NCBI GenBank assembly: GCA_902806565.1
Contig: CADCXA010000008.1
Coordinates: forward strand, 434,001-498,000
DNA from: Hypoxylon rubiginosum
Taxonomy: Eukaryota; Ascomycota; Sordariomycetes; Xylariales; Hypoxylaceae
DNA length: 64,000 bases
Direction of reading: 5' to 3'
Part shown: one piece after another, positions 11,901-24,465 of the stretch
How positions within the stretch are numbered: position 1 is the first letter of the stretch
How the letters are laid out: every line of letters begins with the position of its first letter
Notes under the pieces: model-generated
Database searches by the model: none
What the model saw: only the letters and a program-made list of their open reading frames with translations
What the model was told of the DNA's origin: nothing
Program-made: the position numbers and the translations under genes

Positions 11901-12391
11901 CTCCCGCCGCTCTCGTTCCCCGTGTACGAGCTCCCCGCCCGCGTCCGCGCCGGAGACCCCTGCTGCATGCTCGATTTCCGGCTGTGGCTCTCCTCGCGCC
12001 CCACGTCGTCCTCCTTGTCGATGACGACGGCCACCCGGTCGCTCACCGCGCTTTTCTTGCGTAGCCGCCGCGGCCGCTCCGGATTATCAATGTCGATCAC
12101 GTCTCCCGATTCTAGGTTGGCGATGACGCCCTCCGAGAGGGCGGATGCGCGCGCGCGTCGTTGGTCTTGCCGCTTGGCCAGCTTGATGAGGAGCGGCGCT
12201 AGGGCCGCGAAGAGCAGCGCGGCGCCCCCGACGGCGATGCCGGCGATGGCACCCGTGGAGAGGCCTGCCGCCGTCGTCGTGGCGGAGGAGGAGGAGGAGT
12301 AGCTCGCTGCTGCGTCTTGTCTCCCGACTAGTAGGCTGGACGACGCCATGATGCTGTCTCGGTCGAGCATCAGACTGGACATTTCTTGCAT
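8969..12391 (-). CDS. Large single-pass membrane protein with disordered cytoplasmic tail
   Basis: One uninterrupted frame of 1140 residues. After a Ser-rich head (ASYSSSSSATTTAA) comes GAIAGIAVGGAALLFAALAP (about residues 48-70), a single transmembrane helix of the type seen in fungal Mid2/Wsc-like and Ser/Thr-rich surface proteins. It is followed at once by basic residues (KLAKRQDQRRAR), so the long C-terminus should be cytoplasmic. That tail is almost all low complexity: Ser/Pro/Arg-rich phosphorylation-like stretches, a run of nine Asn (about 424), and a run of Glu (about 846-856). The last 70 residues (RRTRSRRGTVVFDKMQQKLD to the end) look more ordered and may be conserved. No enzyme domain is seen, so a sensor or scaffold role is only a guess. 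Confidence 0.75.
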   Translation of the reverse strand: MQEMSSLMLDRDSIMASSSLLVGRQDAAASYSSSSSATTTAAGLSTGAIAGIAVGGAALLFAALAPLLIKLAKRQDQRRARASALSEGVIANLESGDVIDIDNPERPRRLRKKSAVSDRVAVVIDKEDDVGREESHSRKSSMQQGSPARTRAGSSYTGNESGGRGSVETLGAPVQLQKQRSPEKQRGYGLYEHRRTSSWIDEDAIHGPTVTSPQRQKQKQKQRQFSWLGAGLGRSLSRLSVKSGTTERMGSPTLPYTETDGQQHQGDTDIESPGERDARENNGSQGAHSSRYTPAPRLSQPQQQQHVYSSPQKPYVPMSLPDPGPAGSSSGNPAQSPPDIIQNPRFRNRVSFQAANQLAGGARLPAPISIPQAPAQQRKPILKHSTTDTDLTEILRMTAERLQDGHRSARRQTLMVPYRFGNHANNNNNNNNNEGGQAYYGGGYTYNHYYYYEPSSGEVSPVKSHKSAPATLAYAELEGSPPKPPLSPQRQMLQMQMQTPRHSRQISHLSAVSMISEPDSLVASKRESLQEVRTALSSPSRVARSTEPSPSPQGGAGARGSSSSQQARPFSLGGSSMSSALSTLYSMEEASIRSPPMGDANFSGGGNYDGNNPIDNTPRRGAAGKKKLSAFDIFNGNVSPETEGEISPRFRFEEDDEEENKPAPLQIRRGTLGRLAGTGSLPASQPASPSKATVEPVTTTATSRSSFPVYAMNGNDDPFTAVPAPQNPARLSKVFSPLPVELPRDYYDDTSDTEQQQQQPQPRSRRPAGARPMSQTSNGPPIETPTPSPSRRRAAALVMPSPRTILNSPTPRDMADRPGSPVISEAGLSSVYDSYTYSHSEAGGASPEEEEEEEEEEGDTSDTTPTLGSSTSHPPPAFTTSPGKRAADKRNSARVSSGGSSTATAIPPAGVLARGGSGRESRVAFRTPNYSQQSQRLASDGSVYSQDHVGSASVNDYDDEYDYDQVPPLQQAPALLKSGRSVRMSAAVAELRRMNSQISVLSEASVASTATLPAMRGGGFSPERQGGGGKNYLSLGAGLSQPPPTALPPPPPPGSPARRTAAAVRRTRSRRGTVVFDKMQQKLDEANLVPRGGSPGKMRFGDIRQAGQLLTHATRLRRQDSATTKRASVESLYDQQGFLK

Positions 12392-13605
12392 ATCCTCGCG
12401 GTTGGTCGTGTAGGCCTAGATTATGAATTCTTCTCGATGCCCTCCGATGGTTTTGTTCGTCTGGTTATATCGTCTGTACTGGTCCTCTCGTCTCGATTTG
12501 CAGAGCTCTGTCTCGATCCTATCGCGTCTGCTGCTTTCCCAACGTCGGCGGCCAATCCTGTCTACCAGTCCATACCATATCAGATCTTCAAGCTTGCTCA
12601 CTCGCACTCCACTCGGTCTATCCTCTCAGATCCAATGTTCTTTCGTACGGTAGCTTCGATACCTTATTTCGTAGTGGTAGTTTACTGGAGAGTAATATTC
12701 AAGATGCTCCGGAAGAAAAGAAATCCAACTCGATACGATGCCAATTAGACGGAAGAACGCAAAACAAAATAATACTAACCCATAAACACGGGTCTGTAAT
12801 TTAGTGAGAGGCATCCCGGAATGCGTCATCACGAGCCCCAGAGCCGCGGCTGGAATGCGTTGCTATCTGCCTATGCACGTAGGTGAAATTGTGGGAGACG
12901 AGGCCGCATTCCAGTCGACAATCGCCACCATCCCAAGGCTGCTGAGACAAGCCTAAGAGCACCAATGGTATTGCAACAGATACAAGCTCATTTGAAAAGA
13001 AATGATCGTGATGGACTATCGACATTGTGAAGTCCTGCGAGGAAAGGGAGGTCTTACGAATTGAGGCAGACACGAGTCCCGCACGTGGGCAGCGTGCCTA
13101 TAGGAACAATTAAGACGCGATCTATAAGACATATCACCAAAGAAACTCGATTGTTTTATTCGTTCATTGATTGATTGAGATTTGCTCGTCCATGTGTGTA
13201 GCTTTAAGGCCTAGCGACATACATAAAATCTCTTGCCAGAAGAGAAGATGCATTTCCCAAAATGCAATGGACTACCTACACATGCATCTTAATGCTTCGA
13301 ACCAGGCCTCAAACAAACCCACATGCCGCCTTCCGTGTAATAGTGAGAGAGCCTAGATTCGGATCGCCTACAGATCCCCTATGCAATATCTTAGCTCAGC
13401 TCCTAGTCGACACCGGCTTTGCACAGCTACTCGAGCGCATATGCTTCTTGCTCTTCCAGAAAGAGCCCCCACAGAATACCGAAAAAGCTTTGTTTCTGGG
13501 TGTATAGGATCCGACCCTGAAACACGATGCAAAATATCACCAACGGGAATTGATGAACAAGTATTCCACCGAAACAGATATAGTAGAGAATAGGCTGTTG
13601 ATCTT
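12392..13605. other. Gene-free stretch
   Basis: 1.2 kb that includes the promoter of the membrane-protein gene and the 3' side of the DUF1996 gene. Several short open frames occur, none with a convincing protein. A small inverted repeat (TGGAATGCG near 12851 and its complement near 12903) is present. Confidence 0.5.
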
Positions 13606-15565
13606 TTACGACCTTCGACCGTGGTGACCGTGGTGATGTGCGTGCCTGGGCCGTAACCTTTGCGCTGCCTTTACCTCGGGAACAGTTACCGTCGTGACGG
13701 AATTCTCCGTCACGTATACGACAGGCTCTTTCCAGACAATCTCTTTGACCTGAGCACCATCTGTGATGGTCTGAGTGCTGACGATTTGGTAGACAACACC
13801 AGGATCAGAAGTAACCGCTGGAGCGGAAGTAATTGTTGGCGCAGCAGCCGAAGAGCTCGAGACAGAGATTGAGGACGATGGCGTTAGGGGAGCCTCAGAG
13901 GCAAGGACGTTAAAGTCTGGCGTGGTTGCTTCTGCAGCAGACGGAATAGACGACTCGATGAAAGCTCCACCTAGGGCAGAGACCAAGCCGGTGCTGGTAG
14001 AAGTAGCCAACGATGTGCTAGACGCGCTGGACGTGCTCAGAGCACTTGATGTAGTTGTCGCGCCGCCAAACATATCACCTAGAAAGCTGGTGGCCGCGGA
14101 AACTATCGAAGCAGCAGCATTCCCTGCTCCAGGAGTAGCGGATTGCGGGCCAGACTGAATCTGAATGTTGCCAGGAAGGTTTTTGAGGTTGGCTGCAAGG
14201 ACATTTTCGTGAACCAACGGTGTCGGGACGTCGAACGTGCAGCTGTTTTGTGTATCATCATCCTGGAGTGGGCCTTGATCCACGAAGAGGGGACAGTCCT
14301 GGATTTTGCCGGATGGATTCGTGCAAGTGTCAATAGCTTCTTGCAGGAAATCCACATCCCAGCCGCTCATAAAATCACCATGGTAGCCAAATCCTAGTAA
14401 CCATATTAGCATTATGACAGGAAGTTATTACACGATTTGCTTACCTGTCGGGTCACCGTTCGCAATCACAAACTGTCCCTTGCGTCCCAGGAACTTGTCC
14501 GAGGCAGTGTCCCAGATAGTCTCGTAGAAGAGGGTAACCAGACGTCGTGGATGACTATCAGGGCAATTACCATCTTGAACCAAGTCCGGATACGCCATAT
14601 GGCTCTTGTGATCGCTAGATGTGAGGTCGCCGTTCCAGCATGAAGGGAATGCAAGCTCGATACGGATACCGTCGGGGCAGTTGGCGTCCTGCCAGGCTTT
14701 GTCTGGCATATAGTGACGGTGTAGCGAGGCTTCAGGGGCCTTATTATAGTCCAAGCAGTTAAACCCGATAGCTCGCTGCTCTAAATCGCCCTGAGAAGTT
14801 TGCTTAAGAGTAGCCCAGTCAGACTGAGGAGGATCGGGCGATTTTGGATCTCCAAGAGTATAATCTCGACGGTAGTTGCTTCCAGAGACCATCTGGAACC
14901 CAGGTGGGAAGGCTGTGACGTTCTCTCCACGAGCGAGATAGTAGCTATTATTGATATTAGTCTATATAAGCTAACCAGATTATTTGTAACAAAGACAAAT
15001 TGGAACCGAGGTCCAATATAAGCATGGTGGACTCTGAGGATAGGAATAGGGGATGTATATGCTAAGGAACAAAGCATTTGTTGTGTGAATAGATTGGGGT
15101 TTGCGTAATATCCGGCATCAAACTTACGAGAGCATTCCACCGACTTGATCAACGATTTCGAATTCGCCAGTGTCACCATCCTGAAAGTAAAGGGCGGGAG
15201 TCCAGTATGCTGACTTGTCCTGCTTCACAGCACAAGAAGTACAGCTAGCGCTAGTAAGATCTTCGTAAGTCGCACTCATCGAGAAGCCTGTTATGATGGT
15301 CAACAAATAGCGGCAGATTTGGAGTCATTCCACGCCCAGTTCACAGTGAATACTTGTGAAAAAGGAAGCATGCCGTGACACGAAAACGGGAACGCTTACC
15401 TGAAGAGCCGTGAACGACATGAACATGAGGAGATATCACGCCAGCATCCATAATCGGATCAATACGAGCCACACCTGCGCGGCCATGGCATTCCATGCGC
15501 CAGAAAGCCGACACAGCCCTGAAGATGCCCAGGAAGGCGAAGAGGAAGAATGTCTTAGATGCCAT
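13606..15565 (-). CDS. DUF1996 domain secreted/surface protein
   Basis: Four exons in gene order: 15400-15565, 15128-15287, 14445-14944 and 13606-14393, giving 537 residues. A signal peptide (MASKTFFLFAFLGIFRAVSA) precedes the DUF1996 domain. Its hallmarks are RIDPIMDAG, HVHVVHGSSG, SCTSCAVKQDKSAYWTPALY, YYLARG, FPPGFQMVSG, RAIGFNCLDY, FPSCWNGDLTSSDHKSHMAY, NGDPTG and GYHGDFMSGWD. The domain is complete. It is followed by a Ser/Thr/Ala-rich stalk of about 130 residues, likely O-glycosylated, then TVTVPE and a His/Arg-rich end (RPRHAHHHGHHGRRS). The family is common in fungal secretomes and often linked to the cell wall; its biochemical role is not known. There is no GPI-type hydrophobic tail. 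All junctions carry GT..AG and keep the domain in frame. Confidence 0.9.
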
Positions 15566-18500
15566 TTTGGATGCGCGCTGTCGGATTCAGTGGAATTTGT
15601 TGCGTCGAGAGTATTGGCGATATCGCTGATATCGTGGGAATCGCGCCGTGGATGCGATGGGAAGTTGGCGATTGTTCGGGTTCTTGAGGTTCTTGAGATT
15701 CCTTTTTGGCGCTCGCGATCTTGGGTGATTGGGAGTGGGTAGTAACAATCAGGGAAAGATAACGTTCCTTCCCCTTTCTGAAGATATATTGAAATTGGGA
15801 ACTGTCGACCCGCACTTTCGTTGCTGAATGGTACCTACGTATGTTCCTGACTAACGTCCGGTTGTCAGGTATCAGGTGTAAGTTGTCGATAGTTGCGAGG
15901 TCAGCTTATAGCTTGAGTGACGATAATAGCCACCTAGGAGTGATTCGTCCCAAGCTTCAACGAGTTTCTCAGATATTCGCCAACCGGTGGCATGAGTCAG
16001 GGGCCTACACCTTTCACAATCCAACGTTCGGTCCCAAGTGACTCTGATATAACCGTGGCCAAGACCAACTCCCTCAATCCCAACACTTCCAATGCTCTGT
16101 TCCTACAGACCTATCGTTGCTACCACACCGCGCTTGGGACTACCTGATACTGCGGTAGATGGTATTCGATTGACGAGACTAAACCAGGTGTCTCGAAACA
16201 ATGGGTTTCCTGTGGATATCCAGCAATCTAACGTGGGCGTACTATTGTATCAATGTGTGAGACGAGAACTCTTGCTATTCTGCCTCACTGTTTGAGGTTC
16301 TTTCTTGCCTCTTGCCTATCACTAACCCCACTGAAACGAAGTTCCAAACGAGGATTGATGTTTGCTTGGTCGGAAAATCGAAACGAATGCGATCAACACA
16401 AAAGAATGTGATAATGTCAATAATCTAGATAGAAGTCTAGACTATTAGTCAAGATGGGTAAAGAGCGTGGTTGACGGGCGAACCGTCAGGCGGTACGAAT
16501 GAGCGGATTGCTTCGGTGATGGTGAAGGCGAAGACCTAGAAAGAGTGAAAGAACAGACGAAAAGAAGGCTATCAAAGGGGATAGTGAGAAGTAATAGTAT
16601 GTCCAAAGGGTTAATAGAAACGGGAGGGCAGGTGGGGACCTTCGCATAAGGAGGTTGAACATCGTGAGACAGGTACGGGGTAAGTACCGTATAGTACATG
16701 GGTACTTGCCGATATCAGACGAACATGGGCTTTTTCGTCATACCCAGAAGATCAAATCGCCATTGCAATTCCGATTTAAGCCAGATACTTCGTACATACC
16801 TACATTGTTTGTATAGTATACATAGTATACATATAATTATGTAGATACTTACAATGCATATACATCATGTATATGTAGGTAGCTAACAGCAGTTTGGGTG
16901 TATGTATTCGTCGTTCACCAATACGTAGCACACATCTTAACCCCCCTCTGCCCCTTTCCCTCAAGTCTCTCCATAGCCCAAAAGGCCGCAAGCCATTTTG
17001 ACCAACCTACCAGCATTTCGATTTCTTCAGCGAAAAGGGTTTATAGAGAACCTTGGCATCTCATCAGTCCCGCTCCGAGAATCCCTGCCAGATCGTCATT
17101 CCTACCGAGGAGCGGTGGATGTATTACTGAATTAGGGCTGATTGCCAAGCCCATTAAAGTTAAGCCTATCAAGGGGTTCCTTTCCTAGAGGTGTCTATTG
17201 GTTGGAAAGATTCAGGGACAGTCAAGAGTGCAAGAGCGACAGGGGCAAACAGGGGTAACCCCACCGGCACGGGTCCCAGTTCTCCAATCTACAGGCAATT
17301 ACATGCAGGGACGGATACGTGTACTTGGAGAGGTACTTCGTACATCAGTTTTATTCATGATTAGCACCTGGGCAGTCCTGTTGGAAAACTCACACTCTTC
17401 AAATCCTACCTCATGATACGCGCCTTTGTCGATTAAGTCTAGAGTTGCTTACTCTTCACACCACCTGACCACTTGATGTGTTTTGCCTTGCCTTGGAATA
17501 AAACGAATAAAAATAGGAGCGTGTTATGTAAATGACCTTCATTTACCATAGGTAATGTAGTGTAAGTGTATCCGTAATGGGCGCTATTTCATGTTTGACT
17601 CTCTGTATTGACGAAGTACATATACACAGGATATCTGCGATTGGACTTTGTTAGAACACATCTCACCTATTATAATGTACTTGCCATATAAGTCTGTATT
17701 TTGCGCCTCGATTTTCTTCCTTCGTAGAGTTCCTTTCCCTCTTTCTATCAACCACTTTACCATCCATCCGCAAGTCTACAGCAATCCTTCTGCCACATCT
17801 TGCTTCTAATGTGAGGACGGCACAATGAAATTGCCCTTTGCAAGCGGTCAGGTGTAGGCCTGTTGGTGTTCCCTTGCTCGACCTTTCGTATTGTATGGTA
17901 TGTACAACACGGCTTTTTTTTATTTGATTGCGAGTTTTTTGTGTAAGCGCCGTTGTCACGCAGACCGATAGGAATAAATCTCATGTACCTCCTATGTACC
18001 CTCGCAAACCAATAGAGGAGGATTAAAGATGGGAATACCAGGTTCCTGAAACCCGTCTCAGCATATGATCCTAACCAATGAGAAGCCATATCATGGGTCA
18101 ATGATTACTCTCTTGGGAATTTGGACTTGAATTTATGCGTAGAAAATTCCAAGAACATTTTAGGCCCTTGCAAACCTCAGGATGGATGGAAGTTTGTGGT
18201 TTTTTTCTTTCCTCCCTTTTTTCTCTTGACCGGATGATTTCTGTGGTTTCTACAATTACGAAGCTACCTATTCGCATATCTAAAACAAATATCAGAGCCA
18301 CATCTGCGAGATACGATCCTGTTATGCTTGGTATAAATCTCATTAGCGTAGGCGTATTCGACCAGCGAGCGAGCTATGCTCAGTATGGACCATTGTCAAT
18401 GTCTAGCAAATTCGACACACACGAGACATCCCGTCATATCGGTTAATTGTACCGTCGTTGGTACTTGTCACACATGACACGTCCTTAACCCCAGATCAAG

Positions 18501-19302
18501 ACCGAAAACATGACGAAATGATCCACATTGTGGGAGAAGCTGAAATTAGCAGCGGGAATTTTTCATCAGCTCAAGGCTCGCGAGGCATTATATTATTGTC
18601 ATTGGTTTACGCTAGCAGATGCTGCTCAGCTCATCGCAATCAAAAATTACAGGCCATCACTTGATTTTCTGTTATGATGTCCACTTGCAACTTGTGACAA
18701 TGATATCTTTGATGAATCCCCCTTTTATAGTCCTGCGTACCTACCTAGGTATTTATCAATTATGTGTGTTTAGCTGTAATGATTCCTAGTATTCCTCCTC
18801 GTCACGGACCGTTCTTCTATAATAAAATTCAACTTCTCCTGCCTCGCAAGGAAAGGACCTGCACAGTGGTGTTCTTGATAGCACTGATACAGTGGCAATA
18901 CCATAAGATACAACCACCTTATCAGCTTGTCAGTCTGCTAGCTTGCTCGATGCGTATCTGTGTATGTATCTTCCTCATGGCGATCGACACGTTAGAAAGG
19001 GGGATCTTCACTACAAGTATCCTGAAAAATGTGCAAGGGGAAGGATACGGATCGGCACAGGAATAAGAGAACGCGAGGATATGAATCAACGGACAGTCCT
19101 GCAATTGATTAAGCCGTGACAATAGTATTATGAATCTCTACAGTTACGAGGAGTGGAGGAGGCAGGAGGTTGTCATGGCTGCAACCTCATGTATCATACA
19201 GACATAAAGGTAAGAGGCATTAAGGGGAAAGAATACCTAAGTGGAGTAGCTCACTAAACCCCTGCTTATGTAATATCGCGTCAAGCCACTCCCACTCCCA
19301 CT
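15566..19302. other. Long gene-free region beside the transposon relic
   Basis: 3.7 kb with no convincing gene. Open frames up to 114 codons exist but show no protein-like composition. One ACCTAGGT palindrome lies at 18743-18750. A/T content rises toward the A/T block at the right. Confidence 0.55.
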
Positions 19303-19311
19303 TTTAAGAGG

Positions 19312-19525
19312 GGATACAGCTTAGCCGACCATTGACCCGCTTTAGACCTAACCATAGCCCTATTTATTTATATATGGCGGGGTGCCAATTATTAATCATT
19401 AAGATTTAACCTAACCATAGTTTTATAATTAGTTTTAATATTTATTAATAAAATATTTAATAACTTTTTTATATTTAATTAATTATTTTTATTTTAATAA
19501 TTTTATTTATATAAATTAATTATAT
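19312..19525 (+). repeat. Left terminal inverted repeat
   Basis: It aligns with the complement of about 25990-26207. The outer 120 bp retain GC-bearing words; the inner 95 bp are A/T-rich but still align, for example TTTATATAAATTAATTATAT on both sides. Confidence 0.8.
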
Positions 19526-22500
19526 AATTAAATAAATATTTATTAAAATATTATTATTATAAATTTATTAAAATATTATTATTATATATTATAAAATTTT
19601 TTTTTTTTTATTTATTTATTTAATAAAATATTTTATTTATATTAATTTATTTAATAAATATTTATTAATTATTTATTAAATTTTATAATAAATTTACTAA
19701 TAATAAAATTAAATAAAATATAATAATAAATATAATTAATTATTAATTTAATTATTAATTTAATTATTAAAATATAAAAGTTTATTATAAAATAATTAAT
19801 AAATATTTAATAAATAATTACTTATTAAATTAATATAAATTTTTATATTTATTTATATATTATATTTATTAATATAAAAATTTAATAATAATTTAATTTT
19901 ATTAAATTATTTAACTTAATTATATTAAAAATATATTAAATAATAAACTTTAATTTAAATATTAATAATAAATTAAAATATATTTATTAATTATTTATAA
20001 ATTATTAAATTAAAATATTTATTTTTTTAAAATTATAAATAAATATTTTATTTAATTTTATAATTTAAATTAATATTAATTAGTATAAATATTTAATAAT
20101 TAATTTAATAATTATTTAAAATTAAATAATATTAATAAATAATAAAAATATAAATAATTTAATAAAATATTTTAATTTTATTAAACTTTTTTTAAGTATT
20201 TTATAATTAATATTAAATAATAAATAATTAATTAATAATATATTAATATATTAAAATATTATTATTTATATTTATTATATTTATATAATTTTAATACTTT
20301 TAACTTATTTAAAAATTAATTTAAATAAAATATTTTATATATATTTTATTAAAATACTTAATAAAATCATTTAAAATACACTTTAAAAAAATATAAATAA
20401 TTTTATATAATAGTTAAAAAATATTTATTAAATATTTAACTAATTTTTATTTTTTAAATATAATATTTAATATATTAAAAATACTTAATAAAAGTTAAAA
20501 TAATTAATTTATTAAATAATACCATTATAATATATTATATATATTAATATAATAATATTAAAATTTATTTATATTTATATTTAAATATTTATAATTTTTA
20601 TTATATATATATTTTTAAAAATAATTCCTTTTAAAATATATTTATAAAAATTAATTAAGTATATAAAAAACACTTAATTTTATTTAAAATAATTATTTTT
20701 ATATAAAAAGTATTTAAAACTTTTAATATATTTAAATTATATTATAAAATTTTAAAACCTGAATTTTTTTTTAATAATAAATAAAATAAAATAATAATAT
20801 AAAAATATATTAAATATATATTAAATTATAAGTAAATAATAAATAATAATATAAATATTTATAAATTATTTATTAAATACTTATTAACTTTTTTATTAAT
20901 ATTTTAATAAATTATTAAAAAAAATTTTATAATATATAAATTATAAAATAGAAAAATATATATATTTTTTTTAATATATTTTTATTTATTTAATAAAACA
21001 TTAAATTATAATTAAACATATAATTAAATAATAAAATTAAAAAAATATTATTTAAAATAATTTTAAACTTTAAAAGTTTATTTAAAATATAAATAAATAT
21101 TATAAAATAATTATTAAAACATTTAAAAAAAATAAATTATATAGTAAGTTTAAAAAATATTTTATAAATATTTTTTAAAAACTTATTAATATTTTATTAA
21201 ATATATTTTACACTATTAATATTTTTTTATAATTAATATTTTTTAAATATAATATAATATTTAAATAATATATTTTATATAACTGTAAAAAATACTTATA
21301 ATTTTTTTTTTTAATTTATAATAAGTATAAATATCCCTTACCCACTTTAAATTATAAATTTAAAAGTTTAATATAATAATTTATTTAATATATTTATAAA
21401 TTAAATAATTATAATAAATTTTTTAATAAATTATAAAACTTTAAATAACTATTTTTTAAGTATATATTAATTATATTAAAAACTTTTCTTAAAAGTAAAA
21501 TATATTAAAAGTTTTTAAAAAAGTTTAATAATTAAATATTCGCTAAGATTTACCCTTATTTTATTAATAATAATACTTTATATTATATTATTTATTAAAA
21601 ATAAACTATATATTATCTTTTAAATTTTTTACGCTTTATTTTATAATATAAATAAAAATTAAATTATAAGAACAATAAAAATAAAATAAATATTTAATAA
21701 ATTTTTAATTAATATTTTATTATTAAATTAATTATTTATTTTATAATATATTTAATTTTTTTATAATAATAATATAAATTTTATAGTTATTTTATTTTAT
21801 ATTAAATAATCTTTACTTTTATTTTAAACTTTAAATATTTTACTTTAAATAAATATAAATTTTAAACACCTTATAAATAACCAGTTTAAAATAATTTAAA
21901 CTTTTTATAATAAAATATCGTAAAAATATAAATTTTTTATTTATTTTTTTATAAATAATTTTTAAATACTTAATAAATACTTATTAAAAATTAACTGTTT
22001 TATAATTAAAATAACATTTTAAGTAATTATAAACTTATAAAATTTTAATATATATTTTTTTATATTTTAAAATATTTTTTTAATTATTTATTTTATTATT
22101 AATAAAAAAATTTAATTAAAATATTTTTATAAAACTAATATTTTTAAATTTATATTTAATATAAAATAAAGTATTTTTTAAGGTTAATTATAATTAATTA
22201 TTTTATAAATATTTATTAAATATTTAATAAATACTAATTATATATAATATAAAAACATTTTATATTATAATATTTAAATTTAAAATATTATAAATAATTT
22301 TATTATTATAAATATTTTATTTGTTTTTATAAAATTTATTATAAAAAAAATATAAAAAAACTATTAAAAAAATATATATTAAAATTCCAGAATTTTATAT
22401 ATAATATTTTTATTTATTTATTTAAAGCTAAAATAAAATCTAATTATTATAATATTTATAAAAAAATAATTTATAAATACTTATAAAATTTTTAATAAAT

Positions 22501-24104
22501 ATTAAATATATATTAATATTATTTTAATTAAAAATATATTAATTAATAATTACTTTAAAATAATCTTTTAAATTAAATATAAAAAAATTCTTAAAATTAT
22601 ATTAAAGCTTGTAAAATATTATTTTAATATTAATAAAACTAATTAATATATAATATTTAAAAGTATAAATATAATAAAATTATTTTATTATATTAATTAT
22701 TATATTAATAATAAATATAAATTAATATTTATAATTATTTAAATTAACGTTAAATATAATATTTATTATATTTAATAAACTAATATATATTAATAATATA
22801 ATATTTAATATAATTAAAGGAATTATTTATTAAATATATAATAAAGTAATATTATTAAAATATAAAATAAATATTTTTAATTTTAATAAAATATTTTATA
22901 AATATTAAATAAATATTTATAAAATACTAATTTATAATATAATAAAAAAAAACTATTTATTAATAATAATTAAATAATAAATAAAAAACTAAAAAATAAA
23001 TAATTAAATTTTTATTATTTTTTAATACTTTTAAAAATATTTAACAATCTTTTAATATTTTAAAAACACTTATTTTACGTTAAACATTAAGTTTTATTTA
23101 TAACATATTTAAATTTAAATATAAAGAAAATTAAAATTATAAATAAATTATTATAAGTATTTAATAAATACTTAAAAAATATATATTAAGTATTTATTAA
23201 TATTTTTTAGTTTTATAATAAAAAACATAATAAGTAATATTTATAATAAAATTTTTATTTATTAAAAACAAAAGCTTAAATTTAAAAAAAAAAAATTATA
23301 ATTAAATTAAACTAGGTATAATTTTAAATAAAAATGAAAAACAAAAAATATTTAACTATTTTTTATTATAAAATATTTATTAATTATTTATAAAGTATTT
23401 TATAAATATTTAATAAATATTTAATTATAATATATTAAATATTTTATTTTATAAACTTTTATTTTATAAATAAATATAAAAATAATTAACTATATATATT
23501 AAATTTAAAATTTTATTATAAATTTTTTTATTATTTAATTATTATAATAATTTAATTATAAATATATTAATAAAAATAAATAAAAGTATTTTATATAAAA
23601 ATTAATTTTATATTTTATAAATATTTATTAAATATTTATTAAATATTTAAAAAATATTAATTAAATTAAACTATTATAATAATAAATATTATTAAATATA
23701 TTAAAACTATTTTATTATTTAAATATTATTTATTTACTTATAATAAAAAAAACGTTATATAAACATTTTTAAATACTTATTAAATACTTTATAATTAATA
23801 TATAAAACATTTAAAACTTATTTTCTTTATTTTAATTATTTATATATTATTTTAAAATTATTACACAGTTATATTATTATTATTAATCTTTTTTAATATT
23901 ATAAAACATTTAATAATTTCTTATAAAATATTTAATAAAAACTTTTTAAATTTTTTTTTAATAATAAAATAAGTTTTTTTTAGTTTAATAAATAACATTT
24001 TTTTCTTTATATATTTTATTTTTATTAAATATATATTAAGCTTTTATTATTTTTTTTTATTTAATTTATTATTTTTATAAATCTTATAATTTTTTTACTT
24101 ATTT

Positions 24105-24465
24105 AAACGTTTTTATTTTTATTATAAACACTTTTATTTTTATTATTATTATAAGCGTTTTTATTTTTTTTATTATAAACGTTTTTATTTTTTTTATTAT
24201 AAATATTTATTTTTTTTTTATTATAAATATTTATATTTTTCTTATTATAAATATTTTTAATCTTTTTATTATAAATAAATTTATTTTTTTTATTATAAAC
24301 ATTTTTATTTTTATTATTACTATTATAAACATTTTTATTTTTATTATTTTTATTATAATAAATACTTTTATTTTTATTATAATAAATATTTTTATTTTTA
24401 TTATTACTATAAATATTTTTATTTTTATTATTAAAACTTTTATTTTTATTATAATAAAAAATTAT
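24105..24465. repeat. Minisatellite inside the A/T block, unit about 24-28 bp
   Basis: About 13 degenerate copies of a unit like TATTATAAACGTTTTTATTT follow one another, with scattered ACG/GCG remnants. The array stands out from the surrounding random A/T. It was probably a repeat within the original element. Confidence 0.6.

Noticed and set aside
9018..12302. Long open frames on the + strand opposite the 1140-residue membrane protein (for example 9056-9577, 11634-12302)
   Set aside because: They are GC-rich shadows of the minus-strand gene, with Arg/Pro-rich composition and no start or splice context.
12386..12748. 120-codon + strand frame before the DUF1996 gene
   Set aside because: No recognisable domain, and it overlaps the start of the minus-strand membrane-protein gene.
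16445..16699. 84-codon minus-strand frame
   Set aside because: Ser/Pro/Thr-rich with no domain or signal peptide; no supporting context.
24105..24465. CRISPR-like array
   Set aside because: The repeats are degenerate, directly adjacent and without spacers, in a eukaryotic transposon relic.
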